Assembly (NCBI GenBank): GCA_034190875.2
Contig: CM067348.1
Location: 38,290,699-38,354,698, forward strand
Source of the DNA: Urechis unicinctus
Lineage: Eukaryota > Annelida > Polychaeta > Xenopneusta > Urechidae
DNA: 64,000 nt
Reading direction: 5' to 3'
The position numbers were made by a program, and so were the translations under genes. Positions 1 through 11,300 of this stretch are shown here, one piece after another. Within the stretch, counting starts at the first letter, position 1. The number at the start of each line of letters is the position of its first letter. The notes under the pieces are model-generated. The model made no database searches and was not told where the DNA came from. It worked only from the letters and a program-made list of their open reading frames with translations.

Positions 1-3000
1 GTACCCAAATACAGAGTAGCTCAGTCCCCACAAGAGGCCTGCCAGATCGCCTGTGATTTCGGTGAGTGTATGTTGTGATCATATGGGTGGATGTCTGTTG
101 AGTGTGGGGTTGAATACTACGTGATAGGGTCGGTTACTGACTTGGCAATATGGGTGCGTTGTGGTGACATATTATGTTCTTGGTGTGTACCTGGCATTTT
201 AAGTAGTTGAATCAACAATCACATGGGTGAAAGTTTTCAGTATTATGACGGAATTCCGTATTTTCTGCCTTCCCAGGGGTCATTTTTCCTGCGGCCCCCA
301 AGCCCCCAGCTATATTTTTCAGTATTTTGGAAATTTTCAACTTCCACACATGCAATCATGATTTCATACAAAATCGGCTAACAAGGTTAGACTGTGATGA
401 TTGGGTTTATCCGTGCTATAAATCCTGCTAATCGTTGGATAATTTGCAAACTTTGGAAATTTCATGCACCGCATAAAATCATAAAAGTATATGTCTAGCA
501 AGGTTAGACTGTGATGATTGGGTTTATCCGTGCTATAAATCCTGCTAATCGTTGAAGAGCAAAACAAATGTAACATGTCACCGCATAAACTGACCCTAAA
601 AGTTGTGGATATGTCGAGCAATGTGACATTCAGATCCAAGTGCCACCATTATCAATCAGTCATCCTGTAACCACATGTCTGAAATGGCCTTGTGATAAAA
701 CCTGCCACCCATGGTGAGTCACTGGGACATTTAAGGAACTTGAAGGCGGCCTGCGATAAGATCTCCATAGTAAATAACACCCATTTTATGACTCTTTTGA
801 TAAGAGTTGCCCCTTATCAGAGTTTTAGACTTGAGTTAATTGGTTGTGGGCCAGTTGATGGAACATGCTGATCTTGTTGTACCAGCCCATAAGGTTATCA
901 TTGGGATAAGAAGTCTGTGCTAAGTTTGTATATCACCAATCACACACGACTGAATGTGACAATCGTAGTGATTGATTTGAGCTGATCCATTTAGACTAGA
1001 GAGTATTTCAGGCACCTTGACAATTGATTTGTTAGCTCACCATTTGTCCTGCTGTATGACTGTTAGCGTATTACCAATGTTGAGCCCTGCTGTTAGCTGC
1101 TAACACATGCCATGAGCCCTGCTGTTAGCTGCTAACACTTTGAGCACCTGCTGTTAGCTGCTAACACTGCCTTTTTGCTGTTAGCTGCTAACACATTTGC
1201 ATGAGCCTGAGGAAGCTCAAGCCCTGCTAAAGTTCGTGTTATCTAAGTGACTCAGTTAACACATGCCATGAGCCCCGCTGTTAGCTGCTAACACATGCCA
1301 TGAGCCCTGCTGTTAGCTGCTAACACATGCCATGAGCCCTGCTGTTAGCTGCTAACACATGCCATGAGCCCTGCTGTTAGCTGCTAACACATGCCATGAG
1401 CCCTGCTGTTAGCTGCTAACACACTCCATGAGCCCTGCTGTTAGCTGCTAACACATGCCATGAGCCCTGCTGTTAGCTGCTAACACATGCCATGAGCCCT
1501 GCTGTTTCCTGCTGTCCTCACATGCCATGAGCCCTGATGTTAGCTGCTAACACATGCCATGAACCCTGCTGTTAGCTGCTAACACATGCCATGAGCCCTG
1601 CTGTTTCCTGCTAACACATGCCATGAGCCCTGCTGTTTCCAGCCACCAATCAATCACCCTAACACTGGGACTTGTGTATGTCTGGTTATGAGTATGTCCT
1701 CACTTTACATGGGTTGTATTGAGGTGTAGGAGGCAGTTAGGATGTAAACATTATGGTGGCAATCATGCCAGCAGATTGTTCTTGAATCAGTTAGGCTTGT
1801 GCCTCTATCAGGTTCTTGTGGTTAGTTACACAGTGGTCAGGATGAGTGGTGCATGGTTGCGACAGAACACTGTCTCCTGCCTCCCCCTGTTATCAACACA
1901 ACCCCCACCCCCCCCCAACTGATCCCAAATTGACTGCCTTGCACACCAAGTCTCCTGAATTACTGACATGATTGTAAACATTATATTCAATGCCAGATGA
2001 AGTGGTGAATCAGTTAGGCTTATGGTCTATCAGGATGAAGTGGTTAGTTAGTTAGGCATGTGGTCTATCAGGATGAAGTGGTGAGTCAGTTAGGCTTGTG
2101 GTCAATCAGGATGAAGTGGTGAGTCAGTTAGGCATGTGGTCAATCAGGATGAAGTGGTGGAGCCTGTGTAGTGGTAGATGTGGTGGAGCCTGTGTGGCCT
2201 GTGTAGTGGTAGATGTGGTGGAGCCTGTGTAGTGGTAGATGTGGTGGAGCCTGTGTAGTGGTAGATGTGGTGGAGCCTGTGTAGTGGTAGATGTGGTGGA
2301 GCCTGTGTAGTGGTAGATGTGGTGGAGCCTGTGTAGCGGTAGATGTGGTGGAGCCTGTGTAGTGGTAGATGTGGTGGAGCCTGTGTAGCAGTAGATGTGG
2401 TGGAGCCTGTGTAGGGGCCAGTATGCCTGACATAGCTGTCAGTGGTCAGTTACTGATATTGCTGTTTGCTTTAAGCAGTTAGCAAAAGCTAACTGTGTTG
2501 CTGTTTTTCACCTTCATTGTGTCTCCCTGAAATAACGAGTACTCAGCAAAAAATCAAGATGGATTTGTTCAAACACCACATGTACACTGTGGTATGGAAT
2601 AGCTGTGTAATTAACTAGTTGCATAAACCTCATGGTCAGTTACACGCTCAGTGCCATCTCCAGTGACCAATGCCCGCATGATGCCTTGGGGCTATTGTAG
2701 TGCCGTGTGTTCTGTTGAAACCTACAATGCTGTTTTCACGTCGCTTTCATCCTGACTGACATTAAAGCTCTTCAACTTTTTTATTTAGCTTTTAAATATA
2801 TTACTGCATTCTTGTGGTATTTGTTGTAACAAATAAAATGATTGTAACTGGTTCACACAAGTCATAGAGTGAGGAGAACTTGATAAATAACACCAGATGT
2901 GTGTGAGTAATAATTGTCTATAAAAAACCTGTATATTGCTGCTAGTTGACTCATAATGTCATGGTCATACAACTGTTACATACCTGAGTTTACCTGCTCT

Positions 3001-6000
3001 GTGATTACAGGTGAAACAACAGGTACCAAAGATGTCGTCATTAAAGCACAGGTACTTGCTGGAGGGCGTGGCAAGGGATATTTCGCAAGTGGCCTTAAAG
3101 GCGGAGTCAAAATTGTTTTTGAGTGAGTAAATGAAATGTCATTATTGAATGTAAAGGGAAAAGGCTTTTCTTTGACACAAATTCGTAATTAAAATAGTCA
3201 GCATCCCTGACACACCGGTCAGTGGTCAGTATCCATGACATAGCTGTCAGTGGTCAGTATCCCTGACATTTATGTCAGTGGTCAGTATGCCTGACATAGC
3301 TGTCAGTGGTCAGTATGGCTATCAGTGGTCAGTATCCCTGACATTCCTGTCAGTGGTCAGTATGCCTGACATTGTCGTAGTGGTCAGTACCCCTGACATT
3401 CCTGTCAGTTGTCAGTATCCCTGACATAGCTGTCAGTGTCAGTATCCCTGACATTCCTGTCAGTGGTCAGTATCCCTGACATAGCTGTCAGTGGTCAGTA
3501 TCCCTGACATTCCTGTCAGTGGTCAGTATCCCTGACATAGCTGTCAGTGGTCAGTATCCCTGACATTCCTGTCAGTGGTCAGTATCCCTGACATTCCTGT
3601 CAGTGGTCAGTATCCCTGACATTCAGTGGTCAGTATCCCTGACATTCCTGTCAGTGGTCAGTATCCCTGACATAGCTGTCAGTGGTCAGTATCCCTGACA
3701 TTCCTGTCAGTGGTCAGTATCCCTGACATAGCTGTCAGTGGTCAGTATCCCTGACATAGCTGTCAGTGGTCAGTATCCCTGACATTCCTGTCAGTGGTCA
3801 GTATACATCCAGTGGTCAGTATCCCTGACATTCCTGTCAGTGGTCAGTATCCCTGACATCAGCCCTGACATTCCTGTCAGTGGTCAGTATCCCTGACATT
3901 CTGTCAGTGGTCAGTATGTCAGTATCCCTGACATCAGTGGTCAGTATCAGTGGTCAGTATCCCTGACATTCCTGTCAGTGGTCAGTATCCCTGACATAGC
4001 TGTCAGTGGTCAGTATCCCTGACATTCCTGTCAGTGGTCAGTATGCCTGACATTGCTGTTAGTTTATCCAATTGATGGTCAATGCTACCAATGTTTGAAC
4101 AAATGTGTGATGTTTTGGTAGTAGACATGTACGGAGAGATGATTTTGATGGCGTGTGATCGCAGCGCTGCCGAGGCAGAGAGCATTGCTTCCAAGATGCT
4201 GGGCCAGAAGATCTTCACGAAGCAGACGGGCGAGGCGGGGCGACTCTGCAGCAAGGTGATGGTGTGTGAGCGACTCTACTCCAGACGAGAGTACTACTTT
4301 GCCATCGCCATGGACCGCAAACACAACGTAACTCCTCGTTCCTTCCTTCTCCACAATCAACAGCAGCTCGTGAAACGTGGCTCATTAGTCAGAATCTGTT
4401 TGTGAGCTGAGTGAGATCATTGTTGATCGGCCATATTAGACGGAATCTGTTTGTGAGCTGAGTGAGATTATTGTTGATCGGCCATATTTGTTGTTCACAC
4501 CATAAGTGTGACACATTTGTTGCATTCTGGTGTGCTGTGCCATGCATTCTGGTGTGGGGTGCCATGCATTCTGGTGTGCGGTGCCATGCATTCTGGTGTG
4601 CGGTGCCATGCATTCTGGTGTTTATGATGCTACAGGGACCTGTGATTCTAGCCAGCTCTCAGGGAGGGATGAACATTGAGGAGGTGGCCCGTGACAGTCC
4701 TGAGGCTCTCATACACGAAGCCGTCGACATCAATGAGGGCATCCAAAGAGACCAGGCAGAAAAGGTGGCCCGCTTCATCGGCTTTGAGGGTGAAAAGATA
4801 GTACAGGTGAGTAGGTACCTGTCCCTGATTAGGTCCCTGCCTTAATGATCTTGTACTCTCTTGTCTAAGTGCTGTGAGCTGTGATGTCCTGCTTACTGAT
4901 CAATGGGACAAAGACCAATTCTGTGTAGACTTCTATGACCTTGGAGACTACTATGACCTTGGTGTCTCACTGTCAGTAGAGTCAAATGTCAAAGCATAAC
5001 ACAATAAGTAAATATGTGTATAGAGTTGGTGTCTGAAATGTTGATACAACATTGACCTGTGTTGGAATAACTAGACTTGTGGAGAAGAGATGTGAGAAGT
5101 TGATATGGGATTCTGTATAGAAGTCCTAATTCCACTTGATCCCTGTGTGTTCTGCGTTGCAGGCAGCTGACATCATCTGCAAACTGTACAACATCTTCAT
5201 CAAACACGACTGTACATTAATAGAAATCAATCCCATGGCTGAAGATGCGTCAGGTAAAGGTGAGTAGAGGCTGACCCCAGAGGTCAATGTTGCTACTGAA
5301 CTCTGCCAACCTAGTTCCCATTTTATAACCTGTAGACAATTCCATTCATCTTCATCCTTGTCTGAACCCTGACAGCAGCATCAAAATAAGTGGGTTCTAT
5401 AATGCCTTATCCATTGGAAGTGCATGCTGTTACACACTGTGGGGTTCATTCTTGTTCTGTTTAGTTTTTTGCATGGACTGCAAGATCAACTTTGATGACA
5501 ATGCTGCATACCGGCAGAAGGAGATCTTTGCTCTGAAGGACTGGTCTCAGGAGGATGAGAGAGATGCTATTGCAGCCAAGGCCGACCTCAACTACATAGG
5601 ACTTGATGGAAACATCGGCTGTCTAGGTCAGCTTCATCAAATGGCTCATGTACATAATATAGCTCACTCATGATGGCTCATGTTCAGGCCACATGGCTAG
5701 TGTTCATGCCTCACGGCTCACGTTCGTGCCTCACGGCTGGTGTTCACTCAACACGGCTAGTATTCACACTACACAGGTGTAATCACTGTAACAAAGAGAT
5801 TTAGAAAATGTAAATCTAGACAAAGAAATCAGTGCCTGAGTCTGGTACTTAACCCAGCTCCCCAGCACATACAACCTATCTGCTGTCCACCATCAGCTTC
5901 TTCTCACTGGAGGCAGCCAATTATTGGTTCTGTACGTTATCAGTAAAAATTTCATGTACTTCATGAATAATTTATGCTAAAATTTGTTGGGGGTGAATGG

Positions 6001-6962
6001 GGCGGACTGTTAAAATAAACACCTGCTATGGGATATGTTTGTCATTCGAGTGATGTAGAAAATGGGGGGTAGGGGTGGTACAGAAGGCATGAGTGGTGGT
6101 GATTAGGTGTGTGTTGGTGTGGGCAGTGAACGGCGCCGGTCTGGCCATGTCCACCATGGATATCATCAAGATTCACGGAGGAAACCCCGCCAACTTCCTC
6201 GACATGGGAGGCGGAGCTACTTCAGAACAGGTCACAGATGCGTTCCGGCTCATCACGTCAGACAACAGCGTATGTACCCCACTAACAGACTCCTCGTTCC
6301 TCTAGCCTCATCTGGCCGCTGATTTGATATGTAGGCCTGACCTGGTTGTTGATGGTGGCGTGGTACAGGTCAAGGCCATCCTGGTGAACATATTTGGTGG
6401 CATCATGAGGTGTGATGTCATCGCTCAGGGTATCATCGACGCTGCCACCACTCTCAACCTGAAGATACCCGTCGTGGTCCGATTGCAAGGTTAATCTCTA
6501 CGCTTCATCTCTAATTTGTTTGATTTGTTGATGTTAATGGAGTGAACATAACGTGTCCAAATTGATTAAGCACTAAGCGTTGAGGTGAGTGAGGCTTGGA
6601 GAGCTGTATATGAGCTGTATTGTGGGTGACAGGAACTCGAGTGGACGATGCAAAAGCTCTCATCGCTGCCAGTAACTTCAAAATCTTGGCCTGTGATAAC
6701 CTCGATGAAGCCGCCCAGATGGTCAGTTCCAGTAACGCTCGTCGTCCTGCAGTGTTTTATTACTGTGTTTGCTTAGGAATACAATTCTTTCTCAGGGGTT
6801 GGTATAATTTGGGTGGGTGGTTGTACATGTCGACTGCATGAATAACTTATGATAGGACTTACAGTTGATTTGCTCTTCTGTTCTCAGGTTGTCAGATTAT
6901 CGGACATTGTGGCGATGGCACAGAAGATCGCTGTGGATGTCAACTTTGAGCTGCCGTTGTAA
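1..6962 (+). CDS. SUCLA2: Succinate--CoA ligase [ADP-forming] subunit beta, mitochondrial (3' part of gene)
   Basis: ATP-grasp beta subunit of the mitochondrial matrix TCA-cycle enzyme that converts succinyl-CoA + ADP + Pi to succinate + ATP, pairing with SUCLG1. Exons seen: 1-61, 3023-3122, 4165-4327, 4636-4806, 5163-5259, 5465-5626, 6127-6269, 6369-6489, 6633-6721 and 6888-6962 (stop TAA 6960-6962); these give 393 codons plus stop and all phases close. Conserved stretches read [65 protein letters not shown] and [16 protein letters not shown]. The wording ([14 protein letters not shown], [10 protein letters not shown]) matches the ADP-forming SUCLA2 rather than the GTP-specific SUCLG2. The N-terminal exons, including the mitochondrial presequence, lie left of the window. 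The second exon could instead begin at 3011 (tandem acceptor). Introns carry several minisatellites. The gene is convergent with UPF3. Confidence 0.95.
382..554. repeat. 56-bp direct repeat, two copies
   Basis: Positions 382-437 and 499-554 are the same 56-bp sequence (begins caaggttagactgtg, ends aatcgttg), 117 bp apart start to start, in the first visible SUCLA2 intron. No coding meaning is apparent. Confidence 0.85.
1081..1640. repeat. 32-bp minisatellite with palindromic core (SUCLA2 intron)
   Basis: About 15 copies of a 32-bp unit containing the odd palindrome GTTAGCTGCTAAC followed by acatgccatgagccctgct. A diverged spacer lies at about 1205-1262, and late copies have ctgtttcctgct replacing the palindrome. 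Confidence 0.93.
1996..2160. repeat. 38-bp minisatellite, 4 copies (SUCLA2 intron)
   Basis: Four copies of a 38-bp unit starting gatgaagtggtgagtcagtt. A more diverged partial copy lies near 1781-1825. Confidence 0.85.
2155..2414. repeat. 26-bp minisatellite, about 10 copies (SUCLA2 intron)
   Basis: The unit contains agcctgtgtagtggtagatg. It abuts the 38-bp array on the left and, on the right at 2416-2450, one solitary unit of the 28-bp repeat that is amplified 750 bp further on. Confidence 0.9.
3198..4061. repeat. 28-bp minisatellite with inverted-repeat unit (SUCLA2 intron)
   Basis: About 30 copies of a 28-bp unit: tcagtatccc, then CTGACA, a 4-bp spacer (ttcc or tagc), TGTCAG, then tgg. 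Two unit types, differing in the spacer, are interspersed. Each unit can form a 6-bp-stem hairpin. Confidence 0.93.
4380..4621. repeat. Two small tandem repeats (about 55 bp x2 and 22 bp x5)
   Basis: Positions 4388-4490 hold two copies of a unit containing gaatctgtttgtgagctgag. Positions 4519-4621 hold five copies of a 22-bp unit containing tgcattctggtgtgcggtgc. Both sit between SUCLA2 exons ending 4327 and starting 4636. Confidence 0.8.
5660..5765. repeat. Degenerate 22-bp tandem repeat (SUCLA2 intron)
   Basis: About five diverged copies of a unit like cacggctagtgttcatgcct. Confidence 0.6.
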
Positions 6963-8383
6963 TTCACTCTTCCCATGTCAGACTATCCCCTTGTAGACAG
7001 CCGCCCGTTCAATGCTACGGGGGTGATCTTTGGTCCACTTATAGTGCTAGTCTAACTCAGTGAGGGAGAACAGATAGCCATTGGTATCAATTGGTTCACA
7101 GTTTTTGTTACAATGGTTTGACCTTTGAATCGTTTTTCCGTATAAAAGGTTTCCCCCAGTTTGATTTGTGTCCAGTTTATATGGGGAAGCCCTTAAGGAG
7201 TTTTGTTGTTGATTGAACGGCTTATTGCTGAAGGTCAGACAACATAGTCTGATGGCTATGAAGGAACCTAATGCTGTCATTCACGCACATCTGTTTAGCG
7301 CCGTGTCCCTGGAACATCTCTAGCCGAACTGTTGATAAATCAGCCTAGGCCTTATGTTTTGTACAGCTTACAAGGAGAACCTTGTTATAAACTGCTCATG
7401 CAATCTGAACCTTGGGAGTATTTATTTGTAAAAGTGATGAATAAATTGATATATTGTGAAGTATTTCTATATATGCTGCAATAATCTGAAGCTTTGATAA
7501 TTAATTGGCTGTGGACAGCATGCTTGGTATACAATTCAGCAATCCCAGCCATTCTGCACATGACTGGTCCACACATATGTGTGTATAGAAGTGTATTTTG
7601 CATGGGGTAATGGAGATTGGATATTTGCTGACTGGTAGATTTCCTCACTTTAAATGAGAATATTTTTTTATGGCATTAAATTTGCCTTTGGGTCCTTATC
7701 AAATAGAATAAAAGTCAACACGACTGAATATAAGACAAGAAAATCTATTTCCAATTGTTCGGAATACTTTATACCTAAAACTAAGCATCATACAAAAGTC
7801 CACACTTGTTAAGCAGGTCAGAGAAGCCACAGTGGATCAGCAGAATGGGGTGGGGGAGGTGTAATACATCCATAACCATACATCTCATATATTTAAACAT
7901 AGATGTTTATATACATGAATTATATATATATATATAGATGTTACACATTGGTTGGGTCTGGAGGCATAAGGAAGAGGTATGGAGAAGTGTATATCATGTT
8001 TAAATATACTTATTGATCTGATAAATACTGCCAAGTTAATGAGAAATATTGGGGTAAGCGTTTTTCAAGCAGGTTGATTATCTATCTCGGTACACAGTAT
8101 TTCATTGCCCGCAATCAGTTGGATGTACGATTTGATTCCAGTGGAATCTCAGCTATGCCATTTCAGGAATGTCATTTAGCTTTGATACCAGATAAATGTA
8201 TAGAAGGTGATGCTGAGAATGGCCGGTCACATTCTGACTTAAAATATAGCTTACTCCAACAATGGATCCATCAACAAGCAGCTCATCATGGACACATCAA
8301 GCAAATAACACAACATGACATTCCAACTAAAAGTAACCAGTTGAAAACCACGTAATATGAGCCAAGCCAGTGCACCGCAGTGT
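6963..8383. other. Convergent 3' intergenic/UTR region between SUCLA2 and UPF3
   Basis: AT-rich sequence between the two stop codons; presumably holds both 3' UTRs. A possible SUCLA2 polyadenylation hexamer AATAAA is at 7707-7712. A short (TA)n run lies at about 7920-7938. I see no further gene. Confidence 0.6.
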
Positions 8384-11300
8384 TCACCGGTCGCTGTTCG
8401 CCTTGTGACTCCTCTCCGGCCGGTCTGTTTTGGACTCCGCCTCTTTGCGTCTTTCCGCGGCTCGTTTGGCGGGGTTGTAAATGGCTCTCTCTGGCCGATC
8501 CTGGTAAACAATATTGTGTAGTTAATCTATTATCATTAACACATAAATGAATTGTGGAAGCTATTTCAAAAATTGTTTTCGATTTACACACTAATGCTGG
8601 CAAAGATGGATTGCCGAGAGTAAATCAACAGACTGCCACTCCAATTGCAAGTGCCACTTGTGAGTTTGCCAGAATTTTTCATTGGATAACAATTGATGTC
8701 TGGACTAAAGTCACCCAATTCTGTATTTAAGTCACCCTTTTACGGATTAAAGTCATCTTATTCTAGATGTGGCCTTGGAGCTGGAATGGCAATATGAATA
8801 AACCAACAAACAGCAACCTTATATCTAATCCTCTGCCTGGAGGCCTTGCTGCCCTCATCACCCGTTTCGCTCGATCCTTCACGACCATCATCGCGGACCT
8901 TCTGGCGCTCACTCATTTTCCCTTTTTCACCTGTTTTCACTTGGCCTTCCTCAGCAGAAAGTGAACCCTCTCTATCGCGGCTTTTACTGGATTTATTCTC
9001 CATTTTTACTGGACTTTTGTTAAATTTTTTGTCTTCATTTTTCTTAATTTTATCAGGGGAGTCTTGTTTTTCTTTAGAATCGGACGACTCTAAATGATCA
9101 GTTTCACTTTGATCCTTTGAACTCCTAAGATCCTTGGAGTCCGGGTGATCTCTTTGATTTCGAGTTGAAGGCTTCTTATCTAGGTAATCATCTCTGTGAT
9201 CTAGATCTCTTTTCTTGACATTGCTGTCACGGCCTTCCTTCCTGCCACCCGGCTCCGACCCCCTACTCTGATTTCCAGGCCTGCTATATTTCTGTTAGTA
9301 TAAATGCAAAAATACAATGGCAAACACAAATCATTCATCCAACTCCAGAAGAAGCACTCACCGAAAACCACTTTGAATATTTTTCTTTTTGTTGCTTCTG
9401 AATCAAGTGACAGACAGTCATTGCCAGTAACAGACAGTCATTGCCAGTAACAGATGTTATGACTGATTTATTCTCCATTCAAAGGATCAAAACTGAGACA
9501 CGGATGGACTGAAAACACCCTACCTCTTCTCCTTTATAGCCTCCCTCACGCCGACCACCCCGCTCGCTCTCCCTGCAAATGCACAGTTCAATATGACCAC
9601 TTAAATGTCCATGGTACCCAAAACTGCACTTAACAGCAACAGAAGATCAAATTGCAGATCCACTTGCATTGTCCATGGTACCCAAAACTGCACTTAACAG
9701 CAACAGAAGATCAAATTGCATTGAATGAGAGTAGGGTTTGACCTCTGACCTAGTTCTGTGGTCACGCTCACGCTCCTTCCAGCTCCTGGCTCTCATTTCT
9801 GATTTGCTTTGTCCGCGATCTCTGTATTTGGTCTCTAACCCATAACCTTTGAACTCTGGGTCCCTCCCCTTTGACTCACTCTTGTAAGTTTCTTTCTCCT
9901 CATCCTTGTCCTTTTCCCGTTCAGGATTCTTCAGCAGCTGCAATAAAAACCACAACAGTAGAAGACTTGTGATGATGATAATGACAAGGCTATTTGGTGC
10001 ATGCTAATTCCGAGAAAATTTGGATGTGAATATTTTAACAGGAATATAAACAAGGAGGTTTTGCCACAACAGACTCACCACAACTTTGGGTGCGGTTTCT
10101 GTGTTTCCATCTGACTTCTTCCTGGCTGGGTCTCTCTCATCCTTCATCTTCAGTCTGTCTCTTTCTCTCAGTCGTTCTTTTTCTCTCTTCTTGCGTCTCT
10201 CATCCTCTTTCTGGCGTTTCCTCTCCAACTCTTTCCTCTTTTTATCATCCCTAGCTCTCTGTTTAACAGTACAAAACATCCATACAGTAAATATCAATAC
10301 TTTTAACAATAAGTACATTAAGATATGATGGCCTCCAGAACAAATAACTGTGTAAAAGGTCCTGTTTCTCCTTGAACAACCTCTTGGGCATGTCACCACA
10401 TCTGTCAGTCACCTCGTGCAACATGCAGGAGGAAACAATGGGCCTAAACCTACCCGCACCCACAGGGGACTCAACTGATGAGAAACCCCAACCTACCCGC
10501 ACCCACAGGGGAAACCCTCAACTGATGAGAACCCCAAACCTACCCGCACCCACAGGGGACTCACTGATGAGAAACCACAACCTACCCGCACCCACAGGGG
10601 ACTCAACTGATGAGAAACCCCAACCTACCCGCACCCACAGGGGACTCAACTGATGAGAAACCCCACCTACCCGCACCCACAGGGGACTCAACTGATGAGA
10701 AACCCCAACCTACCCGCACCCACAGGGGACTCAACTGATGAGAAACCCCAACCTACCCGCACCCACAGGGGACTCAACTGATGAGAAACCCCAACCTACC
10801 CGCACCCACAGGGGACTCAACTGATGAGAAACCCCACCTACCCGCACCCACAGGGGACTCAACTGATGAGAAACCACAACCTACCCGCACCCACAGGGGA
10901 CTCAACTGATGAGAGTAACCCCAACCTACCCGCACCCACAGGGGACTCAACTGATGAGAAACCCCATAATTTGCCAACAAGAGAAGGTACTTCTTGGGTG
11001 CCTCTTGACTCACCTGAATAGAGAGCTTCTTCTCTTCCTTCCTCCTCAGGATGTAGTCAATCAGCGGGGTGGTCATCTTACGGACACCGTGGTTGGCTGG
11101 AGGAAAATCAGGCTACCAATGAATTGTTGTATTTGTTGTCATTGTTGAAGCACTCACAGCAATCATTGCCGTGCTACCATCTGGCAATAATGTGAGGGCT
11201 ATGTTACCTTTGAGCTCGCGTTCCTTGGCTTCTATTTCCTCGAGGAAGGACTCAGGAGGTGGTATAGTCTGCTGCTCCTCATCCTCCAAACTCTCCACAA

